This document shows, piece by piece, positions 1 through 8,901 of a stretch of DNA of 64,000 nucleotides. A program made the position numbers and the translations under genes. The notes beneath the pieces were generated by a model, which saw nothing but the letters and a program-made list of their open reading frames with translations, ran no database searches and was not told the origin of the DNA. How positions within the stretch are numbered: position 1 is the stretch's first letter; each line of letters starts with the position of its first letter. Origin of the DNA: Steroidobacter gossypii (GTDB lineage Bacteria; Pseudomonadota; Gammaproteobacteria; Steroidobacterales; Steroidobacteraceae); the NCBI RefSeq assembly GCF_016801985.1, contig NZ_JAEVLS010000009.1, positions 1 to 64,000 on the forward strand. Reading direction: 5' to 3'.

Positions 1-2
1 AG

Positions 3-56
3 AGCTACCGCGGCGTCAAGGCCCGGAAACTTGCCAGCAAGAAACACGGCGCGTAA
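3..56 (+). CDS. C-terminal fragment of a gene cut by the window edge
   Basis: The open frame ends at TAA 54-56, and its last residues are SYRGVKARKLASKKHGA. This basic tail is too short to identify. Because two tandem imperfect repeats typical of the ends of IS21-type elements follow within 40 bp, it could be the end of an IS21-type transposition helper (IstB), but that is a guess. The alternative is any other island gene. Only the stop and 17 residues are seen. Confidence 0.3.
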   Translation, partial: SYRGVKARKLASKKHGA

Positions 57-92
57 GAATCGCCCACTTCTGCTCCGCCAGTGACCTCATCA

Positions 93-138
93 GGTGGTCC
101 CCAACTCGGGAAATCGGGTGGTCCTCACGGGGAAATCG
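93..138. repeat. Two tandem imperfect 22-24 bp repeats, possible IS21-like end
   Basis: Positions 93-116 and 117-138 are adjacent copies of GGTGGTCC-(CCAACT/TCA)-CGGGGAAATCG-like sequence. They share GGTGGTCC at the left and CGGGAAATCG or CGGGGAAATCG at the right. IS21-family elements carry multiple short terminal repeats of this kind. The mate end would be left of the window, so this is a suggestion only. Confidence 0.35.
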
Positions 139-323
139 CGCACTCATGCGCACCGAAATCTCAGTCTCACCATAAAACACACGCGCTCGAGGCCAAAGAT
201 CACCGGCCTCGAAAAATTAGCAAACATCGCCAACGGTCGAACTATCCCTCCTCGAACTACTACGCACTCCGCTGCAATCAGTGACTGCGAAAGTTTGAGT
301 TTTGATCAAAAAAGCGGCTAAAG

Positions 324-338
324 GCAGGATTGGCCTGC
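324..338 (+). promoter_or_regulatory. Conserved GCAGG-N5-CCTGC hairpin upstream of mobC copy 1
   Basis: The arms GCAGG 324-328 and CCTGC 334-338 lie 27 bp before the mobC start. The same hairpin, with the flanks GGCCTGCGGC also conserved, lies at exactly the same distance before the second mobC at 14680-14694. Conservation between two otherwise diverged modules points to a relaxosome-protein operator or part of oriT (inference). Confidence 0.5.
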
Positions 339-365
339 GGCTGCTTTTGTTTAACACTCTGGTCC

Positions 366-917
366 ATGGGCACCACGCACCTCATCGCTGCTCGCGTCTC
401 GCCGGAGACGAAAGCACGGTTCCGCAGCCTCGCGGAACAGCAGCAGATGACGGAGTCGGCCTTGCTGAAACGGCTCGTCGATATGGCCGTACACACCGGC
501 GGCGTGAACGATGCCGATGCTCTGAAGTCGCGAGAGCGACGCCTGCGAGGCGCTCGGCTGTGTGTCCGACTGCACCCGGATGATCAGTTGTTGCTGGCGG
601 AAAGGGCGGCCGCTCGGCAGATGCCGGCGGCCACGTACGTCTCCGTCCTGGTGCGCGCCCATCTGCGGACGCTGTCGCCGCTTCCCAAGGCAGAGCTGAT
701 AGAGCTCAAGCGCTCTGTCGCCGAGCTCAGTGCGATCGGTAGAAACCTCAACCAGTTGGCTCGTCTGGCGCACCAGCGACCGGGCTCGGTCGCCCCCGGC
801 GGCCAGGTTCTGCAAATGATGCTAAAGGTATGCGAAGCGATGCGCGCTCACATTAAGGGGCTGATCAAAGCCAACGTCCGGAGTTGGGAGGCAGGCCATG
901 CGAACGATCAGACTTGA
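366..917 (+). CDS. MobC-like relaxosome accessory protein, copy 1
   Basis: This is a protein of about 183 residues starting at ATG 366. That start matches the MGTT start of the paralogue at 14722. The N-terminal half looks like a ribbon-helix-helix DNA-binding region (RVSPETKARFRSLAEQQQMT). The C-terminal part has the GRNLNQLARLAH motif that is characteristic of plasmid MobC proteins. MobC helps open oriT and load the relaxase. The gene overlaps the downstream relaxase by 20 bp, so the two are translationally coupled. An upstream start at 330 is possible but is not conserved in the second copy. Family assignment is good; the exact oriT is not known. Confidence 0.8.
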   Translation: MGTTHLIAARVSPETKARFRSLAEQQQMTESALLKRLVDMAVHTGGVNDADALKSRERRLRGARLCVRLHPDDQLLLAERAAARQMPAATYVSVLVRAHLRTLSPLPKAELIELKRSVAELSAIGRNLNQLARLAHQRPGSVAPGGQVLQMMLKVCEAMRAHIKGLIKANVRSWEAGHANDQT

Positions 918-1896
918 GACCGGTCGGCCGACCCTCGACATCATCAGCTATGGCCGTGCAGGTCCGGGCGCTCGGCTCACGCTGACGCCCGCTCAGATCG
1001 CACAGATCCACCGGACGGTCTCGCGAGCGCCTGAAGTGGCGGTCAAAGTGACGGGCGGTGGGGGTTCGACCACGGGCCGAGGCGTCCACGCACATTTCAG
1101 CTACATCGGCAGACGGGGCGAGTTGGAGACCGAGACCGACGATGGCCAGCGCCTGACCGGTCGGGGAGTAGCGCGGCATCTCATCGACGATTGGGACTTG
1201 GATCTAGAGGAGGATCGCAAGCGGCTCGACCTCTTCGCGACGAATCGGCGAAAGCCGCCGAAGCTTGTCCACAGGCTGATCTTCTCGATGCCGGCGGGCA
1301 CGCCGCCACAGAAGGTACTAGCGGCTGTCCGCGACTTCGCTCGTGAGGAGTTCGGGCTCAAGCATCGCTACGCGATGGTGCTGCACACGGACGAGCTACA
1401 CCCGCATGTGCATGTCGTGGTGAAGGCGCTCAGCGAAGATGGCGTGCGGCTCAACATTCGCAAGGCGATTCTGCGACATTGGCGGCAGGAGTTTGCACGT
1501 CAACTTCGGGCGCATGGCGTTGAGGCAAACGCCACGGAGCGCAGTGTGCGCGGGCAAAGTCGAGCTCCGAAGTTGGACTCAATTTTCAGGGCAGCTCAGA
1601 GGGGAGAGTCGACGCACATGGCCGCGCGAGTAAACGATGTCGTGCGTGAACTGAAGGCAGGGTCTCTAGATAGATCCGGTGCCGCTCAGCTCCGGCGAAC
1701 CAGGATGGACGTCATGCGCGGATGGGAAGCGGTGCGAGATCTCTTGCTCATTGAGGGGCGGCATCAACTTGCCAACGATGTTGCGCGATTCGTCAATCAA
1801 ATGCCGCCCGCGCGCACTGAGAAGGAGAGGTTGGCGCATGAGCTAATGGCGCTTGTGCGCCAGCAGCGCGAGAAAGATAGAACGCTCCTTCGATAG
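898..1896 (+). CDS. MOBP/VirD2-type relaxase, copy 1
   Basis: A 332-residue relaxase that would nick oriT and pilot the transferred strand. The three-histidine metal-binding motif is visible at about residues 163-172 (H-T-D-E-L-H-P-H-V-H followed by VVV). The upstream AHFSYI segment near residue 69 fits the catalytic-tyrosine region of the family. There is no C-terminal helicase or primase domain, which is normal for a small mobilizable element. The start overlaps mobC. The paralogue at 15248-16240 is clearly homologous along its whole length. No coupling protein is nearby. Confidence 0.85.
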   Translation: MRTIRLETGRPTLDIISYGRAGPGARLTLTPAQIAQIHRTVSRAPEVAVKVTGGGGSTTGRGVHAHFSYIGRRGELETETDDGQRLTGRGVARHLIDDWDLDLEEDRKRLDLFATNRRKPPKLVHRLIFSMPAGTPPQKVLAAVRDFAREEFGLKHRYAMVLHTDELHPHVHVVVKALSEDGVRLNIRKAILRHWRQEFARQLRAHGVEANATERSVRGQSRAPKLDSIFRAAQRGESTHMAARVNDVVRELKAGSLDRSGAAQLRRTRMDVMRGWEAVRDLLLIEGRHQLANDVARFVNQMPPARTEKERLAHELMALVRQQREKDRTLLR

Positions 1897-1920
1897 GTGA
1901 GAGCTTTGAATTAGGGCTAA

Positions 1921-2121
1921 ATTTATGTTCCCAGGAATGGCGATGCGGAGCCGCCGGACCTGGCAGTTTGGGCTGACCGAGATCGATCAGCCGAGTTGGA
2001 TGATTACGGCTTCAATCCATATCTTGTTGCCTGCGCACAGCCAACGAGTGACTCATGCTACGACGAACTCGTTCGCCATGCCGTCACTGGACACGTTACT
2101 ACTGTGGAGGGCGCGGTATGA
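1921..2121 (+). pseudogene. Open frame without a normal start codon, possible gene remnant
   Basis: After the relaxase stop, a 66-codon frame runs from just after TAA 1918-1920 to TGA 2119-2121. It encodes a natural-looking peptide (fragments DLAVWADRDRSAELDDYGF and CYDELVRHAVTGHV). It contains no ATG, GTG or TTG at its front. It may be the 3' remnant of a deleted gene, or chance. No family is recognised. Confidence 0.25.
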
Positions 2122-2195
2122 TGCTGCCCGATGCAGGGCACACAGCTACCCAATGCAGACGATGGGATCAATGCTCGTAATACTAAGGAGCGATT

Positions 2196-3851
2196 ATGTC
2201 GTACACGGGGATTTCGGTGCGAGAGGCGTTGGAGAGAATTAACTCTCCTATTGGCGGCTGGTATCTCCCCGAAGTACAGCGCCAGTATGTTTGGGGCTCT
2301 CGAGACGAATCGGAGGAGTACGTATGCTTGCTGTTGGACTCGCTGCTACGCAAGTACCCTATCGGAGGAATAGTGCTGTGGCAGACGAAAAGTGCCGTTC
2401 CATTCCGAGAGTTCGTCGGAGATTACGCTCCCGGTAACTTCGCGCTGCTCGTCGACCAAGGCCGATGGAGTATGGAGAAGTCTCTGGTGTATGACGGACA
2501 GCAGAGGCTGCAAACGCTGTTCTCCGTTCTGTACCACCGTTTCAAGGATCGGATTCTCCACTATGATTTGCTTTTCGATGCAAAGAAAGAGGAGCCGGAT
2601 GAAACAGGGTTCGATTTCAGGGACGCTGACGCTCCTGAGAACCCAAGATTCTTGCGTATGACACGGCTTGTGAGCCTTTCGACAGATCAAGAGGAACGTA
2701 TAAACCTTGAAAGTGAGGCAACACGTGCTCTTGGGCCAGATCACGAGTTAGTTATTAAAAGAAACATCGCGGCGCTCTGGGACGTATTTGTCGAGACGAA
2801 CCAGAAGTCGATCGCATACTTCTCGGTTCGTGCCGACTCCGCCAGGGAAGTGAACGAAGTTTTCCGCCGTCTGAACACCGGCGGCGTCGCTCTAACTCAA
2901 CTCGAGCTCATCTTGGGGCAAATCAAGGCAGTGCAGCCCACCTACGAGGAGAGTCTCTGGAAGCTGTCGAACCGGATCAAAGATTTGAGCGCTGGCTACG
3001 AATTTCTTTCGGCGGACGTACTTCAGTTCTTCCACCTTCTTGTAAAAGGCACTATTCGGATCGATGCTGAACGAGTAAATGCGGAGGACGTTGCGAGCTT
3101 CCGTGCGCGTATAGGCGAGGATGCGGACACGTTGATAGAGATGTTTCAAGGCTATTTGTATGGCCTCTTCCGAATAAACCATGCCTCAATCATTCCTCGG
3201 CCTCTCGCATTGCTGCCCATCGCCGCCTATCTCACTGCTCGCCGACGAGCTGGACACGAGTGGCGGATCCGTGGCCTGCCCGACGTCGAGCTCACGGCGA
3301 TACATCAGTTCTTCCTGCTGTCGCAGTTCTGTGATTGGGCAACCCAGACGATGGTAAATGCCTTCGCGCGTTCTGCCATTGACGCAGGAGAGGTTGGAAA
3401 ACCGTTCCCAATCGAGGAAGCTCGGAGAACCGCAATCCAGAAGAATCGTACGAGCTTCTTGCGAGATCAGCAGTTTCTAAGCCGGCCTTGGTTTGCCGCA
3501 AAAGTTTTGATGCCTCAGCGAGCGTACATATTTCATGAGCACAAGCCGCAGGTTGACCATATATTCCCGCTGAACCTTGCAGGCAGGGATGAGCAATACA
3601 AACGAGAGGTTGATGTACTCTGGAATTTCCAGCCAATGCCGGCAGAAGTCAATAACTACAAACGAGCCAAGCATCCCAGAGACTTTTTCCGGAGCGAGGA
3701 GGGCGGAAAGTATTGGGACCTTTATGATTTCATCCCTAGCCCGGATTCAGAGTTGTGGGACGATCATCAAGTGTTTCTTACTGTGCGCGAACAAAAGATG
3801 CGCGCCCGTCTCAACAAATTGTACGGAATCGTGCTCAAGCCTTCCCTTTAG
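2196..3851 (+). CDS. DUF262 plus HNH-type protein (GmrSD/SspE-like defence candidate)
   Basis: A 551-residue protein. The N-terminal DUF262 domain shows LPEVQRQYVW at about 24-33 and the NTP-binding motif DGQQRLQTL at 100-108. The C-terminus has a DUF1524-like HNH region with QVDHIFPLN at about 452-460 and the trailing NNYKRAKHPRDFF. This order is seen in single-chain GmrSD-type modification-dependent nucleases and in SspE of phosphorothioate-based defence, which use nucleotide hydrolysis to control DNA cleavage. It stands alone behind a relaxase module, with no visible dnd/ssp genes, so a stand-alone type IV restriction role is more likely (inference). The start has the RBS AAGGAG eight bases upstream. 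Confidence 0.8.
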   Translation: MSYTGISVREALERINSPIGGWYLPEVQRQYVWGSRDESEEYVCLLLDSLLRKYPIGGIVLWQTKSAVPFREFVGDYAPGNFALLVDQGRWSMEKSLVYDGQQRLQTLFSVLYHRFKDRILHYDLLFDAKKEEPDETGFDFRDADAPENPRFLRMTRLVSLSTDQEERINLESEATRALGPDHELVIKRNIAALWDVFVETNQKSIAYFSVRADSAREVNEVFRRLNTGGVALTQLELILGQIKAVQPTYEESLWKLSNRIKDLSAGYEFLSADVLQFFHLLVKGTIRIDAERVNAEDVASFRARIGEDADTLIEMFQGYLYGLFRINHASIIPRPLALLPIAAYLTARRRAGHEWRIRGLPDVELTAIHQFFLLSQFCDWATQTMVNAFARSAIDAGEVGKPFPIEEARRTAIQKNRTSFLRDQQFLSRPWFAAKVLMPQRAYIFHEHKPQVDHIFPLNLAGRDEQYKREVDVLWNFQPMPAEVNNYKRAKHPRDFFRSEEGGKYWDLYDFIPSPDSELWDDHQVFLTVREQKMRARLNKLYGIVLKPSL

Positions 3852-4128
3852 AAGCTTGGCAGCTAGGACATCCCATCCATAGCGTCGCCCGCTCTTGCGC
3901 TTGATGCTCATGTACGCTCCTGGCCGAGAGGGGTCAGGGCTACTACTAAAAGGGACAGATCTACCGATTCTGAAGCGTGCAGAGATACGTCCCAGGGTCT
4001 ATTTCGTTTTCGGAAGAGTTAAAGTCATCTCAGTGGGCGCCACTGGCTGGAGGCCACGTACGTGAAGCTCAGCAGTAAGAAATAAAACTGGCGATGATCG
4101 TCACTTAGGTAGGGCAAGCGAGAGGAAT

Positions 4129-4929
4129 ATGAGCAGAGGGATATGGATGCGGAGCATCGGGGCTTGGCTTTCCCCCTTGCGATGGTGTCGCGGCGCGCGA
4201 CTGTCCGTTGAGAACCCTGACATGACCGATCGGGTCAACATCGACAACTGTCCATCGCGCGAGCAGTTGCTGACAATGCTCGCGAAGACGCGATTGGATG
4301 TTCCTGGCCGAACCGAAGGCAGATCGACCGAACATACGGAGCGATGGGTCATCTGTAGACTGTTGGCTACGGTAGCCGCATTGGATCGCCTTCGCTTTCC
4401 TCTGTCGGTGTCGCATGGAGACAAGCCGGATTTCTCGATCATATGGCCTGGCTTGAGCATCGGCATTGAAGTAACCGAGGCGATCTCGACGGACTACGCG
4501 CGATGCCTGGCGCTTGCCGAGCTCGAGAGGCCCGGCGCGATTATCGACATGTCTCTCTTTCGATGGGGAAGCAAATCGAAATCCCTTGAGGAACTCAGAG
4601 GGATCATCAAGGCGACCAGGTTGCAAGGCGATGGCTGGGTAGGTGACAGTGCCGAGATCGAGTGGTCGCGCTACATCGAGAGCATTATTGCCGCCAAGCG
4701 TCAAAAGCTCAGCGGCTATCTCGCTCGCGATCGGCAATGGCTTGCAATTTACGACAACTTACCACTTCCCCATGTGCACCTGGCGGGAGCGGCTGAAAAA
4801 CTGCAGTCACTCCTTGAACCGTGGGCGGAGAAAGTTGGCTTTGATGCCCTCTTCATTGAGCGTGGACCAGTAATTCTCGAAATGACCGCGCATAGTATCT
4901 GCTTTCACCACCTAAATGATCTTTGGTGA
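4129..4929 (+). CDS. Unknown protein with PD-(D/E)XK-like motif pair
   Basis: 266 residues from ATG 4129, which has a GAGAGGA just upstream. A second start at ATG 4222 would remove a low-complexity, basic N-terminus. The central segment GDKPDFSII (Asp at about 101) followed by IGIEVTEAI (Glu at about 114) resembles the D...ExT/K core of PD-(D/E)XK nuclease-fold proteins, but a clear catalytic Lys is not evident. No named family is recognised. It lies alone between the DUF262 and DUF2971 genes in the same orientation, which would suit a defence cargo gene (inference). Confidence 0.6.
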   Translation: MSRGIWMRSIGAWLSPLRWCRGARLSVENPDMTDRVNIDNCPSREQLLTMLAKTRLDVPGRTEGRSTEHTERWVICRLLATVAALDRLRFPLSVSHGDKPDFSIIWPGLSIGIEVTEAISTDYARCLALAELERPGAIIDMSLFRWGSKSKSLEELRGIIKATRLQGDGWVGDSAEIEWSRYIESIIAAKRQKLSGYLARDRQWLAIYDNLPLPHVHLAGAAEKLQSLLEPWAEKVGFDALFIERGPVILEMTAHSICFHHLNDLW

Positions 4930-5110
4930 GCCGTGCTCGCTCGGTGCCGCCGTCCAATCGCGATATGCATATGACGCGCCGGGATAATAGACTGGTTCGC
5001 GCAGAGTCATGCCTCAAGATCCTTGGGGAGGGGCGGCGCCTGACGCCGGCAGTGACTGGTGAGTTGTGGCCACTATTGCATTCTAACGTATCGAGCTAAG
5101 AGGCATTGCC

Positions 5111-5818
5111 ATGCGGCTTTACTACATGACAGCGGCAAAGTGGGCGGAGGTGATTCTGAAGGAACGTCGCTTGAAACTATCCCGATTCTCTGAGGCTAAT
5201 GACCCTTTCGAACTCAGGATCATCGACAGCCGGGACCGCGCGGTGCGCAAATACGCCGAGCTTATCTGCGAGTACTTCGAAAAGAATGTGGGATTTATTT
5301 GTTTTGGTGCGAGCTGGAGAAGTCCCGTGATGTGGGCTCACTACGCGGAAAAGCATAGTGGCGTTGCGCTAGGCTTCGAAGTGCCTGATGAACTCGCGAC
5401 AAAGGTCGAGTACACGAACGACAAGATCCAGATACCTTTCGGGCCGCACCTCCCGAAGCATGGGCTGTCCGCGGATCTTTTAACCAAGGTCCGTAGGACA
5501 AAGGCGAGTGACTGGGCATATGAACGCGAGTATCGGGTCGAAGCGGAGCTCACCATCCAGGATCGCACTACGGGACTTTACTACACAGAGTTTGGGGCAA
5601 AGGTTGACCTGCGCGAAGTGATTATTGGCCATCGGTGTTCTTGGTCAATGGCGAAGACTCGTGAACTCGTGGGAAAGGTCGATCGACCTGTTCGGATATG
5701 CAGAGCCCGGCCGGCGTTCGGCCGATTTGAGATGGTAGAGCAGCGATTGGTCAGGTCGGCTGTTATCGGGGCAGACTTGAAGTCATCGGCACGTCGCACT
5801 CGCCAGGGTCCATTGTGA
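5111..5818 (+). CDS. DUF2971 family protein
   Basis: 235 residues. The segment VGFICFGASWRSPVMWAHYA followed by GVALGFE is the signature of DUF2971, a cytoplasmic family of unknown function often found in mobile islands and near phage-exclusion genes. The early LSRFSEANDPFEL also fits. The start ATG 5111 has AAGAGG upstream. It is monocistronic as far as can be seen. The last 40 or so residues are basic and low in complexity. Function is unknown; a defence link is context only. Confidence 0.7.
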   Translation: MRLYYMTAAKWAEVILKERRLKLSRFSEANDPFELRIIDSRDRAVRKYAELICEYFEKNVGFICFGASWRSPVMWAHYAEKHSGVALGFEVPDELATKVEYTNDKIQIPFGPHLPKHGLSADLLTKVRRTKASDWAYEREYRVEAELTIQDRTTGLYYTEFGAKVDLREVIIGHRCSWSMAKTRELVGKVDRPVRICRARPAFGRFEMVEQRLVRSAVIGADLKSSARRTRQGPL

Positions 5819-6341
5819 GAGCACCTGCCAGTGAGATTATGGGGGCGCCACGTTAGTGTCCGCTTCCGGCCGGTAGCGGGAGTTAACGTTGATCTCTAGA
5901 ATTGTGGTTTATGCGGACATAGGGAGCAGCAACAACCTCCGCCCGGGTTGTCTTTTTGTTGCATGCATGTTCTGCGCCGTGCACTGACTCTGATTGTCTG
6001 GACTTCCAACACGATATCGGAATAGTGTCGTCCTGCGGCCAGTGATCCGCCCGAGGGCGGCCCCCGCCGGTGCTACCAACACCAACGAGGGCCTAACCAC
6101 AACGCCTATAACGAGGCTGTTATGGCTACCTTCATTATGGCGCACCCGGCGCTTGCGCGGGTATGTGCGCGTGTATCTCACAGAACAAGCGGCGCTGCCG
6201 TGCTCCCCCGAACTTCATCGGGTAGGGCGCAGCCATGAACCGGCGGCGAGAATGCGTTCGCAACTACTCGCCGGTATCTTCTAACAATCGTTTAGGCCAG
6301 CTCAGTTCAAGCACCGGCGCATCTCGCGCGAGGTACGAGCC
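5819..6341. other. Gene-poor 520 bp stretch
   Basis: I see no convincing coding frame, RNA or repeat here. One 38-codon frame opens at an ATG near 6121 with GAGG upstream, but its product is unlike any family. The right end carries the RBS-like GAGGT before the start of the split gene at 6342. Confidence 0.4.
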
Positions 6342-6545
6342 ATGACCCGCGCCAGCCGCGAAGACATGGTCGTCCTCAGCATGGGTCTGAACACGCTGCT
6401 GGCCAGCGTGCGGCAGACCGAGGCATGGTGCCGATCCCAGGGTGATATGGCGTTACTCCGGCGTAAGCGCTCGATCTTCCGCAGCCTGCCCACCTGACCC
6501 CGGATCTGCTGGGGTGTGTCGTTTTCTCAACCAACGGAGAGCGAC

Positions 6546-6917
6546 ATGTCGAAGCAAGAAGCACGTGCGCAGCGGATCAACGAGTGGCTGGAGCACCTGC
6601 GCCGATGGAAGGCGACCGGCGGATCATTGGCGGCCTACGCGAAGGAACATGGGGTGGCGCTGTGGGTGCTGTATCACTGGCGCGGTGTCCTGATCCAAGA
6701 AGGCCGCTGGGAGCCAGCGCGGATGCCAAAGGTGAAGCCCGCTACGTCCCGCCTTGAAGCGGTCCCCTTGCAGTTTGCCCGCGTAGCGGTGACGGAGGCG
6801 CCCATGGCGCCGTGTATCGTTCGATTGCAGTTAGGCAATGGGCGTCGCGCCGAGATCGAGTTGCGTCAGGTGGAGCCGCTGTTGCAACTGATCGCGGCCA
6901 TGGAGCGGCAGCCATGA
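6546..6917 (+). CDS. tnpA: IS66 accessory protein TnpA
   Basis: 123 residues from ATG 6546 with GGAGAG upstream. The N-terminal helix-turn-helix (EWLEHLRRWKATGGSLAAYA) is typical of IS66 OrfA. Its stop overlaps the start of tnpB as ATGA, giving translational coupling as in other IS66 elements. It is needed together with tnpB and tnpC for transposition in the family. Confidence 0.85.
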   Translation: MSKQEARAQRINEWLEHLRRWKATGGSLAAYAKEHGVALWVLYHWRGVLIQEGRWEPARMPKVKPATSRLEAVPLQFARVAVTEAPMAPCIVRLQLGNGRRAEIELRQVEPLLQLIAAMERQP

Positions 6918-7267
6918 TGCGCCCGGGTTCGGAGATCACGGTGTATCTGTGCGTGGCGCCGGTGGATGGACGCAAGCAGGCGGCGAGCCTGGCCCTGCTG
7001 GTCGAGCAAAGCCTGGGCCACAACGTGTTCGAGCCGGCCTTGTATGTCTTTACGACGCGGCGACGTGATCGCGTGCGGATCTTGTACTGGGAGCGCAATG
7101 GCCTCTGCCTGTGGAGCAAGCGGCTGGAGCAACAGCAGTTCGTCTGGCCGCGCTCGGCGCCTGGCGAGACGGTGTTGATGAACGGGCGCACCTTGAACGC
7201 GCTGCTGGATGGATTCGATCTGTTCAGTCACGGACACCGTGAGCTCGAGATCCGCCGCGTGGGTTAG
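6914..7267 (+). CDS. tnpB: IS66 Orf2 family protein TnpB
   Basis: 117 residues. The segments FTTRRRDRVRILYWERNGLC and LWSKRLEQQQFVWP are the hallmark of the IS66 Orf2 (TnpB) family, which is essential but has no known enzyme activity. The start at 6914 overlaps the tnpA stop. It is intact. It is followed by about 90 bp before tnpC. Confidence 0.9.
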   Translation: MMRPGSEITVYLCVAPVDGRKQAASLALLVEQSLGHNVFEPALYVFTTRRRDRVRILYWERNGLCLWSKRLEQQQFVWPRSAPGETVLMNGRTLNALLDGFDLFSHGHRELEIRRVG

Positions 7268-7359
7268 CGGTTGAGCGAGCATCGATTGTTTGTTTTCTCG
7301 GGTCGATTCTTCCTTCTCATTTGTTTCTTTGAACGCTCCGGCATGCGATACTCCAACGC

Positions 7360-8901
7360 ATGCTGGAGCCCTCCTCGAGCACCGACGCCCAAGCGCAGAT
7401 CGCGCAGCTCCAGGCATTGCTGTCGGAGCGTGAACGACGTATCCGAGTGTTGGAAGAAGCGCTGCGCCTGATGCGTGTCGAGAAGTACGGCGCGAGTCGC
7501 GAGAAGCTCGGCGAAGCACCCGGCCAGCGCGGGTTGTTCAACGAAGCCGAAGCCGCGGTCGAGATTCTGGAAGCCGCCGGCGTGGAAGCGACGTTGATCG
7601 CCACGCCGTTGCGCGACGATAAAGCTCCCGCAAAGTCTCCTGGCCGCAAAGCGCTGCCCGCCCATCTGCCACGCATCGAGGTACGGCACGAGCTGCCGGC
7701 AATCGAGCGTGTTTGCGGCTGTGGCGCGGCCCTCCAGGAGATCGGCGCGGAGACCTCCGAGCAGCTGGACATCATCCCGGCGAAGATCCACGTCATCCGC
7801 CACGTGCGACCGAAGTATGCGTGCGCCCACTGCCATGTCGGCGTGAAGATCGCGCCGGTGCCGGCGCAGATTCTGCCTCGGAGCAACGTGTCGTCCCGAT
7901 TTCTGGCTCACCTGATCACCTCGAAGTTCGTCGATGGATTGCCGTTCTATCGACTGCAGACGGTGCTGGCGCGCCATGAGGTGGCGATGCCTCGCGGCAC
8001 GCAGGCGGCGGTGACGATCAATGCGCACGCGCCGGTCGTGCCACTATTGAACTTGATGGATGAGCGGATGCGAGCCTCCGGCTACATTCGCATCGACGAA
8101 ACGCCAGTACAGGTGTTGAAGAGCGAAGCCAACGGCACGCAACAATGGATGTGGGTCAGAGTCGCCGGCCCACCCGGACAACGATTGATCCTGTTTGATC
8201 ATGATCCGAGCCGAAGCGCACAAGTGGCGGCGCGCTTGCTGGAGAGCGCGTCTGGCTATGTCCAAAGCGATGGCTACGCGGCGTACGACGCCGTAGCAGC
8301 CTCGTCACAACTGACGCACGTCGGCTGTTTTGCTCACGCGCGGCGTCGTTTCTTCGAAGCCGTGCAGGCGCTGCCCCGATCGGAGCAGAAGAGGAACACC
8401 GCCGCGCACGAGATCGTTCGTCGCATCGATGCGCTGTACGCGATCGAGCGCGAGATCAAGCATCTCTCCGACGAGGAGCGGCGTCACGCACGACAAACGC
8501 GCGCGGCCCCGCTACTCGATGCGTTACATACATTCACGAAGTCGCTGCAAGGCCAGACGCTGACCTCGGGCAAGCTCGGCGAGGCGCTCGCGTATCTCCA
8601 CAAACAATGGGCCAAGTTGATTCGCTATGTCGACGATGGACGCATCGCCATCGACACGAACCTGGCGGAGAACGCGATTCGCCCGTTCGCTCGGGGCAGG
8701 CGCGCCTGGCTGTTCGCTGACAGCGTCAAAGGCGCGAAGGCCAGTGCGGCGTTCTTCAGCCTGGTCGAGACCGCCTAGGCCAACGGATTGGAGCCGTATG
8801 CCTATCTGTGCCGCCTGTTCGATCGGCTGCCGCACGCCAGGACGGTCGAAGACTTCGAAGCCTTGTTGCCCTTCAGCACATTCGACCTCTCGCCGCAATA
8901 A
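7360..8901 (+). pseudogene. tnpC: IS66 transposase TnpC with in-frame amber stop
   Basis: The frame opens at ATG 7360 and shows an N-terminal coiled-coil-like helix, a zinc-binding region (VCGCGAAL to YACAHC) and the DDE domain of IS66 transposases (RIDETPVQVL, then SDGYAAYD, then the late AENAIRPFARGRRAWLF). At 8776-8778 a TAG interrupts it. The same frame then continues through ANGLEPYAYLCRLFDRLP to TAA 8899-8901, which is the normal family C-terminus. Family members have ETAKANG here, so AAG to TAG is the simplest explanation. The product as read would be 472 residues and lack about 40. Confidence 0.9.

Noticed and set aside
93-138. Tandem repeats as a CRISPR remnant
   Set aside because: Only two adjacent imperfect copies with no spacer between them; an IS end fits better. 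No CRISPR array was seen in the window.
1925-2242. 105-codon frame with an ATG start after the first relaxase
   Set aside because: Low-complexity, Ser/Arg/Met-rich product that runs into the DUF262 gene; the parallel frame ending at 2121 looks more natural.
6121-6240. 38-codon frame with a GAGG before its ATG
   Set aside because: Short, Ala/Arg-rich and without any recognisable motif; not enough to call a gene.
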